Assembly (NCBI GenBank): GCA_016282395.1
Contig: JAEEKL010000013.1
Location: 1-40,204 of the forward strand
DNA length: 40,204 bases
DNA from: Bacteroidales bacterium
GTDB lineage: Bacteria; Bacteroidota; Bacteroidia; Bacteroidales; WCHB1-69
Direction: 5' to 3'
In this document: positions 1-7,709 of the stretch, in pieces
Layout: the number at the start of each line of letters is the position of its first letter
Position numbering within the stretch: position 1 is the first letter of the stretch
Program-made: the position numbers and the translations under genes
Notes under the pieces: model-generated
What the model saw: only the letters and a program-made list of their open reading frames with translations
Told to the model about the DNA's origin: nothing
Database searches by the model: none

Positions 1-501
1 ATCTTCATCTACATCGCCATCCGTTTCCGCAACTGGCAGTTCGGTATGGCCGGTGTCTTCGCCCTGTTCCACGACTCCTTCCTGACCATCGGTATGTTCT
101 CCTTGTTCTACAAGGTGCTGCCGTTCACGATGGAAATCGACCAGAACTTCATCGCCGCTATCTTGACGGTGATCGGTTACTCCATCAACAATGTGGTGGT
201 CATCTTCGACCGTGTGCGTGAGAACTTGGCTCTGTACCCGAAACGCAGCAACTACGCCAACTTCAACGCCGCTATCAACGGCACGTTGGGCCGTAACGTG
301 AACACCGCCGCCACCACCTTGGTCACCCTGTTGGTGATCTTCATCTTCGGTGGTGAGGTTATCCGCGGATTCGTGTTCGCCATGTTCGTCGGTATCGCGT
401 TCGGTACATACTCCGGTATCTTCGTGTCCAACCCGTTGGCTTACGATTTGTTGAAGCTGAACAAGAAAAAAGCCGATCGCGAAGAGGAACTGAAAAAGTA
501 A
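1..501 (+). CDS. secDF: SecDF protein-export membrane protein, SecF part (5' truncated by window)
   Basis: This is the C-terminal part of SecF or of a fused SecDF, the proton-driven inner-membrane accessory of the SecYEG translocon that helps pull secreted proteins across the membrane. The frame is open from base 1, ahead of the first Met in the ORF track, so the gene starts outside the window. The visible part carries the SecF signatures GVFALFHDSFLTIGMF and GYSINNVVVIFDRVRE, followed by two further hydrophobic segments and a charged lysine/glutamate-rich cytoplasmic tail. SecD and SecF are usually fused in Bacteroidota, but the fusion cannot be seen here. A strong hairpin terminator follows. 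Confidence 0.95.
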   Translation: MFIYIAIRFRNWQFGMAGVFALFHDSFLTIGMFSLFYKVLPFTMEIDQNFIAAILTVIGYSINNVVVIFDRVRENLALYPKRSNYANFNAAINGTLGRNVNTAATTLVTLLVIFIFGGEVIRGFVFAMFVGIAFGTYSGIFVSNPLAYDLLKLNKKKADREEELKK

Positions 502-526
502 GTTTGCGTCAATATAAATATTGCAA

Positions 527-555
527 GGGGGGTCGGTGTGACTCCCCTTTTTTTT
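527..555 (+). terminator. Rho-independent terminator after secDF
   Basis: An 8-bp stem GGGGGGTC/GACTCCCC (one G-T pair) with loop GGTGT runs directly into eight T residues, 25 bases after the secDF stop codon. Confidence 0.85.
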
Positions 556-682
556 CGGCGAATTTCGCCGTGCTGATGTATGTCTCGCAAAAGGTGAAGA
601 GGAACAAGGTCGAATGATTATTATCAACAATTTTTGTTCAAAAAAAAACGGTATTTCGGTGTCGTTTCTTTTATAAAAAACG

Positions 683-691
683 TATTATTGC
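683..691 (+). promoter_or_regulatory. Possible -7 element for the PurF-like gene
   Basis: TATTATTGC matches the Bacteroidota -7 consensus TAnnTTTGC with one mismatch and lies about 65 bases before the PurF-like start. It is the best candidate in the gap after the secDF terminator, but it is weak and no clear -33 element is seen. Confidence 0.3.
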
Positions 692-757
692 ATCCCGTTG
701 AAAGCAGTCTGTTTCCAACATCTAATGTTTTAATAACCAAGTAAAAACCTTAAAATT

Positions 758-2170
758 ATGGGCGGCTTTTTCGGTGTTGTATCGACCAAACCTTGTATTG
801 CAGATTTATTCTACGGGGTGGACTATCACTCCCATCTCGGGACAAAACGCGGCGGAATAGTTACTTACCACAAGGATCTCAAACTATTCCGCCGTTCTAT
901 TCATAATATTGAGAACACCTATTTCAGGACCAAGTTCGATGATGAAATAGGAAAATTCATTGGAAATTCCGGTATCGGGGTTATCAGTGACACGGATGCG
1001 CAGCCTATTGTTGTGAACTCCCACCTTGGCCGGTTCGCCATCTCCACGGTGGCTAAAATCAACAACGTCAAAGAGTTGGAGCAGGAGTGTCTGGACTGCA
1101 ACCAACAATTTACCGAACTCAGCGCGGATGCCACCAACCCTACCGAACTTGTAGCCCTGATGATCACACGCAAACACGATTTTGTGGAGGGCATACAATA
1201 TGTATATAGTAGGATAAAAGGTTCATGCTCAATCCTGATTCTGACTGAGGATGGCATCATCGCAGCCCGCGACTATTACGGACGCACGCCCATCGTGATT
1301 GGCAAAAAAGATTCTGGGCGCGCCATCGCTTTCGACAACCATAGTTTCTCCAATCTTGACTACCAGACGGATTATTTCGTCGGGCCGGGCGAAATTGTTA
1401 AAGTGACCGCCGATGGAATCCAACAGCTGCTCGCCCCGAACAAGCAGATGCAGATTTGTTCGTTCTTGTGGATTTATTATGGCTATCCGTCTGTGAACTA
1501 CGAAGATATTAACGTGGAGAGTGTCCGCTATGGCCTCGGCTACGCCATGGGCAAAACAGACGACACGGAGGTCGATTTCGTGGCACCCATTCCGGACTCC
1601 GGTATCGGTATGGCCATCGGTTACTCCAACGGCAAGCAGATTCCTTACCAGCGCGCGATGGTCAAATACACGCCCACTTGGTCCCGGAGTTTTATGCCTT
1701 CCAACCAGGATATGCGCGAGCATGTGGCCAAAATGAAGCTGTTGCCCAACCGCGACCTGTTGAAAGGCAAACGTGTCGTTTTTTGCGACGATTCCATTGT
1801 GCGGGGCACGCAGTTGCGCGACAACGTGAAAAAGATGTACGAGTGTGGCGCCAAAGAGGTGCATATTCGCATCAGTTGTCCGCCGTTGCTTTACGGTTGC
1901 GAGTTTCTCAACTTCTCGGCTTCCAAGACGGAGATGGAGCTTATCACGCGCCGTGTCATCGAGGAGTTGGAGGGTGACAGCCACAAGAACCTGCATCGCT
2001 ACATGGACAGCACCACGCCCGAATATGCCAGGATGGTGGAGATAATCCGAAAGCATATTGGCGTGGATACGTTGAAGTTCAATACGTTGGACACCATTAC
2101 AAAAGCCATTGGCTTGCCCAAAGAACGCATCTGCACCCATTGTTTTGATGGATCATCATTTGGACTCTAA
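758..2170 (+). CDS. PurF-like amidophosphoribosyltransferase family protein, no Cys at position 2
   Basis: The protein has the two-domain layout of glutamine PRPP amidotransferase: an N-terminal Ntn-type glutaminase fold (about residues 1-230) and a phosphoribosyltransferase domain with the PRPP-binding motif VVFCDDSIVRGT at about 340-351. Canonical PurF begins MC, and that Cys is the glutaminase nucleophile after Met removal. Here the start is MGGFFGVV, so the nucleophile position is Gly; the nearest Cys is residue 13. Later cysteines (about 234, 374, 381, and CTHC near 459-462) resemble the iron-sulfur ligand pattern of the B. subtilis-type enzyme. I recall this Cys-less form as a Bacteroidota paralogue often annotated simply as amidophosphoribosyltransferase. 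It may use ammonia or have another role; a true purF is probably elsewhere. Confidence 0.8.
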   Translation: MGGFFGVVSTKPCIADLFYGVDYHSHLGTKRGGIVTYHKDLKLFRRSIHNIENTYFRTKFDDEIGKFIGNSGIGVISDTDAQPIVVNSHLGRFAISTVAKINNVKELEQECLDCNQQFTELSADATNPTELVALMITRKHDFVEGIQYVYSRIKGSCSILILTEDGIIAARDYYGRTPIVIGKKDSGRAIAFDNHSFSNLDYQTDYFVGPGEIVKVTADGIQQLLAPNKQMQICSFLWIYYGYPSVNYEDINVESVRYGLGYAMGKTDDTEVDFVAPIPDSGIGMAIGYSNGKQIPYQRAMVKYTPTWSRSFMPSNQDMREHVAKMKLLPNRDLLKGKRVVFCDDSIVRGTQLRDNVKKMYECGAKEVHIRISCPPLLYGCEFLNFSASKTEMELITRRVIEELEGDSHKNLHRYMDSTTPEYARMVEIIRKHIGVDTLKFNTLDTITKAIGLPKERICTHCFDGSSFGL

Positions 2171-2176
2171 CTTCTT

Positions 2177-2222
2177 GTAGAGACGTTTCAGGAAAAGAGA
2201 CGTTTCAGGAAACGTCTCTACA
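2177..2222. repeat. 28-bp palindrome family, partly duplicated copy
   Basis: A nearly complete copy (AGAGACGTTTC-AG-GAAACGTCTCTAC) is preceded by a truncated left part of a second copy (GTAGAGACGTTTCAGGAAA). The tract lies between the PurF-like gene and pcm. There is no T-run, so it is not an obvious terminator. Confidence 0.85.
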
Positions 2223-2249
2223 ACGGCAAAATCAGAATAAAATTGGATT

Positions 2250-2897
2250 ATGGCAACAGAAAACTACCTCCTTCTCGGACAGAAGAAGCGTCTGATTGAG
2301 TTGCTCCGACAAAAGGGCATCACGGACGAGAATGTGCTTGCCGCTTTCGATAAGATGGAGCGGCATTTGTTTCTCGAGTCGTTGCTTTGGCCTCGTGCGT
2401 ATGAAGATGAAGCCTTGAAATTGGCTACGGACCAGACCATCTCGAAGCCTTCCACGGTGGCGTTCCAGTCGCAGTTGCTGGAGGTAAGCAAGGGGATGAA
2501 AGTCCTGGAAATCGGCACAGGTTCGGGGTTTCAGGCGGCCATTTTGTATGCCATGGGGGCGCGGGTTTTCACAGTGGAGCGGCAAATCACGCTGTTCAAC
2601 CGCACGAGGCCGCTGTTGAGCAAGCTTGCGCCGACTGTCATCACGCGTTATGGAGACGGCTTTAAGGGGTTCCCGCAGTTCGCGCCCTACGATCGGGTGA
2701 TTGTGACTTGTGGGGCTCCGGAAGTGCCTCATGCCCTTGTTGACCAACTAGTTGTAGGTGGAATTATGGTGATTCCCGTTGGTGAAGAGTCACAAATCAT
2801 GAAACGAATCGTAAAAGTCAGCGATTCGGAATATGAAGAGGAAGATTTCGGGGATTTTTTGTTTGTCCCGATGCTGAAGGAGCAAGTCAGGAAATGA
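2250..2897 (+). CDS. pcm: Protein-L-isoaspartate O-methyltransferase
   Basis: PCMT uses S-adenosylmethionine to methylate L-isoaspartyl residues in aged proteins and so starts their repair in the cytoplasm. At 215 residues it has the usual family length. Visible signatures are the substrate-pocket segment DQTISKPSTVAFQSQLLE, the SAM-binding motif VLEIGTGSGFQAAIL, and YDRVIVTCGAPEVPHALVDQL followed by GGIMVIPVG. It sits 79 bases after the PurF-like gene with a palindromic repeat between them and no clear promoter, so co-transcription is possible. Its stop codon abuts the stop codon of the convergent lipoprotein gene with no spacer. Confidence 0.95.
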   Translation: MATENYLLLGQKKRLIELLRQKGITDENVLAAFDKMERHLFLESLLWPRAYEDEALKLATDQTISKPSTVAFQSQLLEVSKGMKVLEIGTGSGFQAAILYAMGARVFTVERQITLFNRTRPLLSKLAPTVITRYGDGFKGFPQFAPYDRVIVTCGAPEVPHALVDQLVVGGIMVIPVGEESQIMKRIVKVSDSEYEEEDFGDFLFVPMLKEQVRK

Positions 2898-3308
2898 CTA
2901 ATTTACGTTTAGCTCGTGCGCCCCGCTCTCTTCAAAACGCGTCACTTTGATGTTCCTATTGCTTCCGTCTGCCGTTTTGGTGGTTATCCCGTAGTCATAA
3001 TAGTCGGTGTAATGCAGCAAAGAACAGATGTATGCTGTGTCGATTTTCTTTAATTGTTCATCGTAGAATTGTCGTGCTTTTGCATCCGCTTCGGCAAGGC
3101 TTTTGCCCTCAAAAGTGACTATCTTGTTGCATTCCACGTTGGTTTCAAAATAGTCAAGCAACATATTCCATTCTTCTTCGGATCCTTGGATGGATCCGTA
3201 CTGGAATCCTACACATCCAATGGAATAATCAATTTCAAAGATTTCGTGGCGGCAACTTCCTAACAGCAAGGTTGCGCACACTATGGCAAAAAGGGCAATT
3301 TTTTTCAT
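2898..3308 (-). CDS. Small predicted lipoprotein of unknown function
   Basis: This 136-residue protein begins with a lipoprotein signal peptide (MKKIALFAIVCATLLLGSC) whose lipobox LGSC predicts Cys19 as the lipidated residue. The mature part is acidic and has two further cysteines early and late (near SIGCVGF and TAYICSLL). I do not recognise a family. A Bacteroidota -7 element lies 25 bases upstream on the same strand, and the gene is divergent from the nucleotidyltransferase gene. It converges on pcm with adjoining stop codons and no visible terminator. Confidence 0.7.
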   Translation of the reverse strand: MKKIALFAIVCATLLLGSCRHEIFEIDYSIGCVGFQYGSIQGSEEEWNMLLDYFETNVECNKIVTFEGKSLAEADAKARQFYDEQLKKIDTAYICSLLHYTDYYDYGITTKTADGSNRNIKVTRFEESGAHELNVN

Positions 3309-3332
3309 AATCAGTGAGTCTATTTGTATTTG

Positions 3333-3341
3333 GCAAAGATA
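3333..3341 (-). promoter_or_regulatory. -7 promoter element for the small lipoprotein
   Basis: On the minus strand this reads TATCTTTGC, an exact match to TAnnTTTGC, 25 bases before the start codon at 3308. Confidence 0.7.
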
Positions 3342-3398
3342 TAAGTTTTTGTCTGATTTTTTTTTATTTTTTCAAGGATGTAATCAACATCTTTTTGT

Positions 3399-3407
3399 TA
3401 CTTTTGC
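3399..3407 (+). promoter_or_regulatory. -7 promoter element for the nucleotidyltransferase gene
   Basis: TACTTTTGC matches TAnnTTTGC exactly. The start codon at 3426 follows 19 bases later, with a purine-rich GAAAGG directly before the ATG, so the leader should be very short. Confidence 0.7.
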
Positions 3408-3425
3408 ACCCCTAAAAAAGAAAGG

Positions 3426-4139
3426 ATGAAAATTACTGGATTTATTTTTGCGGCAGGATTGGGTACACGGCTCTATCCCCTTACGGCCGAGAGACCGAAA
3501 GCGTTGGTCAAATATCAGGGGAAAACGTTGTTGGACAATGCTTTGGACAAGATGAAGGCATGTGATGTCACGGATGTTATAGTCAATGTGCATCATTTTC
3601 CTGACATGATCATGGAGGCGGTTGGAAGACATCCTCTTTCTGGGAGAATCCGCATTTCCGACGAACGGGCGTATCTGCGTGACACCGCCGGCGGGGTGAA
3701 GTTCGCCGAACCTTTTTGGCAAGGAAGCGATCTTATACTCTGCTATAATGTTGATATACTGTCTGATATAAACCTTGTAAAGCTGATAGATTATCACGTC
3801 CGCCATCGGGCGGAGGCTACGTTGGCGGTTCGGAACCGGCAGACGCAGCGGTATTTTCTGTTTAGCGGAGAGGAGTGTGCATTGTGCGGTTGGGAGAACA
3901 TCCAGACGAGGGAAAAAATTGTTGCAATAGAATCTGTGAATCCTATTCGATTGGCTTTCAGCGGGATACATGTTCTAAATACCGATTTCGCCCGTAGAAT
4001 ACAGTCCGTCGAAAAGTCCTCTATCACCCGTTTCTATCTTGATGAGGCAGAAAAACATCGTGTTCTCGGCTATGTCCATGACGAAGACACGTGGCAGGAC
4101 GTGGGAAAATTCCAAGAGTTCCACAAATTCCTTTCATGA
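3426..4139 (+). CDS. Sugar-1-phosphate nucleotidyltransferase (NTP_transferase family)
   Basis: The protein begins with the nucleotide-binding signature FAAGLGTRLYPLT followed by ERPKALVKYQGKTLLD, where the Lys contacts the phosphate. LCYNVDILSDIN near residue 105 supplies the metal-binding Asp region. At 237 residues it lacks the hexapeptide acyltransferase tail of GlmU or GMP enzymes and is closest in form to MurU/HddC-like transferases that activate MurNAc-1-P or heptose-1-P. The ending DTWQDVGKFQEFHKFL resembles the conserved W-x-DVG-x-P/K segment of that group. It has its own promoter and stands alone upstream of dnaA. The exact sugar cannot be told from sequence. Confidence 0.85.
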   Translation: MKITGFIFAAGLGTRLYPLTAERPKALVKYQGKTLLDNALDKMKACDVTDVIVNVHHFPDMIMEAVGRHPLSGRIRISDERAYLRDTAGGVKFAEPFWQGSDLILCYNVDILSDINLVKLIDYHVRHRAEATLAVRNRQTQRYFLFSGEECALCGWENIQTREKIVAIESVNPIRLAFSGIHVLNTDFARRIQSVEKSSITRFYLDEAEKHRVLGYVHDEDTWQDVGKFQEFHKFLS

Positions 4140-4226
4140 TTTTTTTAAACAGTGTAAAAAAAAGGAATATTCTTTTTTTTCAAAAAATCAATAGTCGAAA
4201 AAAAATTTTTTGAACTTATTTTTTGT

Positions 4227-4235
4227 TAATTTTGC
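4227..4235 (+). promoter_or_regulatory. -7 promoter element for dnaA
   Basis: TAATTTTGC matches TAnnTTTGC and lies about 84 bases before the dnaA start in a very AT-rich leader. A TTTG lies upstream but at a short spacing of 14 bases, so no -33 element is claimed. Confidence 0.65.
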
Positions 4236-4318
4236 GGGTTGAAAAAATAGCAGAGTGTGTTCCGCTAAAATATTCATATTAAGTATGATAAACTAAAACC
4301 AAATTTCAGAAACTGCAA

Positions 4319-5776
4319 ATGGAGAAAGAACTACCCTCATATACAACGGTTTGGAGCCAATGTTTGGAAATCATCAGAGACACTGTTTCTCCTGAGGTGT
4401 ATTCCACTATCTTTGAGCCGATAAATGCTGTGTCGTTGGATAAGAAGCAGCTCACCTTGGAGTTGCCAAGTTTGTGGTACAAGGAGATTTTGGAGGAACA
4501 GTACGTGGATTTGCTGCGCACTGCCATACGGAAGCTGTTGGGTAATGATGCGAAGTTACGTTACAAGGTCTTGATGGAGCGCGGGAAAACCCCTGAGCAA
4601 AATTCCACGGTCACCATCCCCTCCACATCTCGCAAGGCGGTGAAAAACCCGCTCATGATGCCCCCGTTGGATGTCAACAGCATGGATCGGAAGGACATCC
4701 CCGGCCCATTTGTCGTTCCCGGCATCAAAAAGCAACGTATTCCGTCGAATCTTTCGGAAACGCTTACGTTTGACAACTATGTGGTGGGCGACTGCAACCG
4801 ACTGGCATGTGCTGCGGGCATGTCCATCGCCAAAGCCCCAGGGCAGACCCCGTTCAATCCGCTGTTTATCTACTCTGATGTTGGTTTGGGTAAAACGCAT
4901 CTGGTCAACGCCATAGGCATTCAGACCAAGATCAATTTCCCGGACAAGATTGTCATTTATGTCAGTGCGGATACGTTCTACCAGCAGTATATGGAGGCGG
5001 TGAAGAGCGATAATCTCAACGATTTCTACTGGTTCTACCAGGCCGTGGACATGCTCATCATCGATGACATCCAATTCATTTCAGGCAACAAGACGAAGAC
5101 CCAGGAGGCTTTCTTCCAGATTTTCAACCACCTGCACCAGATGAAGAAGCAAATTGTCATGACCTCCGACAAATCTCCGGTTGACATCACGGGCTTTGAA
5201 CCGCGTCTGCTGAACCGTTTCAAATGGGGGTTGGCTACTGATCTACAGGCACCCGACTTGGAGACCCGCACCGCCATCATCACAAAAAAATTGGAAAACA
5301 ATGGCATCGAGTTCTCAAAAGAGGTGATTGACTATCTGGCTTTGCGTATCACCGCAAACACACGGGAATTAGAGGGCGCCATGATTGCCATCTTGGCCCA
5401 GGCTTCCCTCAACCATCGTGACATCACGATTGACCTTGCCCGCGAGATGGTGGACAAATACGTGAAGTCCACCGCCAAGGAGATCTCTATCGAATACATC
5501 CAAAAGATTGTGTGCGACTACTTTGGCATCTCTGTAGAGGCAATCAACGCTAAGACCCGCAAGCGCGAGATCGTCCAGGTGCGCCAGATCAGCATGTTTT
5601 TCGCCAAGAAATACACGCACCTTCCCCTCTCTGTTATCGGAGCCTACTGCGGCAACAAAGACCATGCAACGGTTCTCCATGCCTGCCGTACCATCCGAAA
5701 CCTCAGCGAGACGGACAAAAAAATGAAACAGTATATCTCGGATATTGACAAAAAGATGAAAATTGGAAATATTTAG
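4319..5776 (+). CDS. dnaA: Chromosomal replication initiator protein DnaA
   Basis: DnaA binds origin DnaA boxes and opens the duplex in its ATP form. Domain I covers about residues 1-85, a variable linker extends to about 140, then the AAA+ domain: Walker A region at 186-193, Walker B LIIDD at about 246-250, and TANTRELEGAM near the sensor region. The C-terminal DNA-binding signature CGNKDHATVLHACRTI is clear. The Walker A reads SDVGLGKT, with Ser where the family normally has Gly, while the catalytic GKT is intact. dnaN is not adjacent and I saw no DnaA-box cluster in the flanking AT-rich gaps, so this is probably not the origin. recJ follows with its own promoter. Confidence 0.97.
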   Translation: MEKELPSYTTVWSQCLEIIRDTVSPEVYSTIFEPINAVSLDKKQLTLELPSLWYKEILEEQYVDLLRTAIRKLLGNDAKLRYKVLMERGKTPEQNSTVTIPSTSRKAVKNPLMMPPLDVNSMDRKDIPGPFVVPGIKKQRIPSNLSETLTFDNYVVGDCNRLACAAGMSIAKAPGQTPFNPLFIYSDVGLGKTHLVNAIGIQTKINFPDKIVIYVSADTFYQQYMEAVKSDNLNDFYWFYQAVDMLIIDDIQFISGNKTKTQEAFFQIFNHLHQMKKQIVMTSDKSPVDITGFEPRLLNRFKWGLATDLQAPDLETRTAIITKKLENNGIEFSKEVIDYLALRITANTRELEGAMIAILAQASLNHRDITIDLAREMVDKYVKSTAKEISIEYIQKIVCDYFGISVEAINAKTRKREIVQVRQISMFFAKKYTHLPLSVIGAYCGNKDHATVLHACRTIRNLSETDKKMKQYISDIDKKMKIGNI

Positions 5777-5796
5777 TATCGTAAAAAAATAATCTA

Positions 5797-5805
5797 TATA
5801 TTTGC
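5797..5805 (+). promoter_or_regulatory. -7 promoter element for recJ
   Basis: TATATTTGC matches TAnnTTTGC exactly, 24 bases before the recJ ATG and 20 bases after the dnaA stop. Confidence 0.7.
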
Positions 5806-5829
5806 AGCGAATTTTTTTAGATAGGTAAA

Positions 5830-7683
5830 ATGAAAAAACATTGGGTAAAAAAAGAGCTTCCTGACGAGGCAGTGGTTGCGCAATTGTGTGAGCATCTGCA
5901 TCTTGAGCGTCCGCTTGCCACTCTGCTGGCACAGCGCGGAATCTCAACCGTGCAGGATGCGCGTGACTTTTTTGAACCCAATATAGAAAAACTCCACGAC
6001 CCTTTTCTGATGAAGGACATGAATGTCGCCGTGGAACGCCTGTCCAAAGCCATAATACATGATGAGAGAATCATGGTTTATGGTGACTATGATGTGGATG
6101 GCACTTCAGCAGTGGCACTGCTATATTCCTTCCTGTGCAAAATCCACGGTTCCGATGCTCACGAGTACGTTAAATATTACATTCCTGACCGTTACACCGA
6201 AGGTTATGGCATCACAGAAAAGGGCATCCAGTACTGCCGCGATAACGGGATTAATCTACTTATCTCGTTAGATTGCGGCATCAAGGCGAACGACATGGTG
6301 GATCTCGCCAACCAGTACGGTATCGATGTCATCATCACCGACCATCACCTTGAAGGCGATACCCTGCCCAATGCCGTTGCTATCCTAGACCCCAAACGAA
6401 AGGACTGCACTTACCCATACAAGGAACTTTCCGGCTGCGGCGTCGGATTTAAGTTGGTACAAGGTTACTGCCAGCGTAACGGACTTCCCGACGAACTTTG
6501 GCTGGAACGTATGGACCTTGTCGCTGTCAGCATTGCCTGCGATATTGTGGCCATCACTGGCGAAAACCGCATTCTCGCCCATTTCGGGCTCGAGATGATA
6601 AACAAAATTCCACGCATGGGCATCCGTTCCATCCTCGATCAGGCGGGGATTAAAATGAGAACCTATCCTCCGTTCAGTGAGGACACGATATTCACGAGGG
6701 TCATTTCCATTTCTGACTTGGTGTTCTATGTAGGTCCTCGTATCAACGCCGCCGGCAGAATCAAGAGTGCCAAGGAGTCCGTCCGACTTTTCATTGTGGA
6801 AGATGAAGACAAGTCCATGGAAATCAGCACTCGTATCAATAAGCAGAACAACGAGCGCAAGCAGAAGGACAAGAACGCCACTGAAGAGGCGATGGACATG
6901 ATTCGGAACTCGCATGAGTTTGAGAACCGTAAGAGCATCGTCATCTACAACCCGCAGTGGGAAAAGGGCATTATTGGAATTGTGGCCTCCCGATTGGTGG
7001 AGGAGTTTTATAAACCGACCATCGTTCTGATGAGTTCTGACGACGGGTTGATCACAGGTTCCGCCCGCTCTGTGAAAGAGTTCAACATATACGACGGCAT
7101 CGACTCTTGCGCCGACCTGCTGGAACATTTCGGCGGGCACAAGTATGCTGCCGGTCTGACCATGAAACAGGAAAATTTGGAGGAATTTTCCCAGCGTTTC
7201 GAGGAATATGTGAAGGAAAACTTGGATGAAAAGGCATACGAACCCGAAATCACTGTAGATATGATGTTGAATCTTTCGGAGATTACCCCGCAGTTCCTGA
7301 AAAACTTGAAAAAGTTCGCACCGTTCGGACCGGGCAACATGGAGCCCATTTTTGAAACGGACGGCGTTGTGGACGAGGGAAATGCCCGCATAGTTGGAGA
7401 CAAGCATTTGAAGTGCAGGATATTAAGTCCTTACGAACGGGGAAACTCGATAGATAGCATCGCGTTCAATCAGAAAGCGCTTCTTCCTGTCGTCAGTGAT
7501 TCAAAACCTTTCAACGTACTATATCACGTGGAGGAGAATCGTTGGAACAATACGGTGACCACACAGCTGAATATCAAGGACATTGAACCGGCGGACAACA
7601 GTCAGCGGGGTAGGGTGGCGGATATGCAGGATGATTACGCTTACCGTACCAGCAACGACAAGAAAGATTCCCGTTTAGCATAA
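5830..7683 (+). CDS. recJ: Single-stranded-DNA-specific 5'-3' exonuclease RecJ
   Basis: RecJ degrades 5' single-stranded ends during recombination and mismatch or base-excision repair. The DHH-family metal motifs are present in order: YGDYDVDGTSA (about residues 84-94), SLDCGI (about 146-151) and TDHH (about 170-173), then GPRINAAGRI. The DHHA1 domain shows GSARSV and FGGHKYAAGLTM, and an OB-like C-terminal part follows. Length 617 fits the short RecJ form. Catalytic residues appear complete. A GT4 glycosyltransferase starts 26 bases downstream and is probably co-transcribed. Confidence 0.96.
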   Translation: MKKHWVKKELPDEAVVAQLCEHLHLERPLATLLAQRGISTVQDARDFFEPNIEKLHDPFLMKDMNVAVERLSKAIIHDERIMVYGDYDVDGTSAVALLYSFLCKIHGSDAHEYVKYYIPDRYTEGYGITEKGIQYCRDNGINLLISLDCGIKANDMVDLANQYGIDVIITDHHLEGDTLPNAVAILDPKRKDCTYPYKELSGCGVGFKLVQGYCQRNGLPDELWLERMDLVAVSIACDIVAITGENRILAHFGLEMINKIPRMGIRSILDQAGIKMRTYPPFSEDTIFTRVISISDLVFYVGPRINAAGRIKSAKESVRLFIVEDEDKSMEISTRINKQNNERKQKDKNATEEAMDMIRNSHEFENRKSIVIYNPQWEKGIIGIVASRLVEEFYKPTIVLMSSDDGLITGSARSVKEFNIYDGIDSCADLLEHFGGHKYAAGLTMKQENLEEFSQRFEEYVKENLDEKAYEPEITVDMMLNLSEITPQFLKNLKKFAPFGPGNMEPIFETDGVVDEGNARIVGDKHLKCRILSPYERGNSIDSIAFNQKALLPVVSDSKPFNVLYHVEENRWNNTVTTQLNIKDIEPADNSQRGRVADMQDDYAYRTSNDKKDSRLA

Positions 7684-7709
7684 CACTGCCGCATTATCGT
7701 CTTGATACC

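Noticed and set aside
1229-2140. 303-codon antisense ORF over the PurF-like gene
   Set aside because: Low-complexity shadow translation; the sense frame carries the PRPP motif.
4140-4318. AT-rich gap before dnaA as replication origin
   Set aside because: No DnaA-box cluster and no dnaN or other origin-linked gene; the AT-rich sequence is explained by a promoter and leader.
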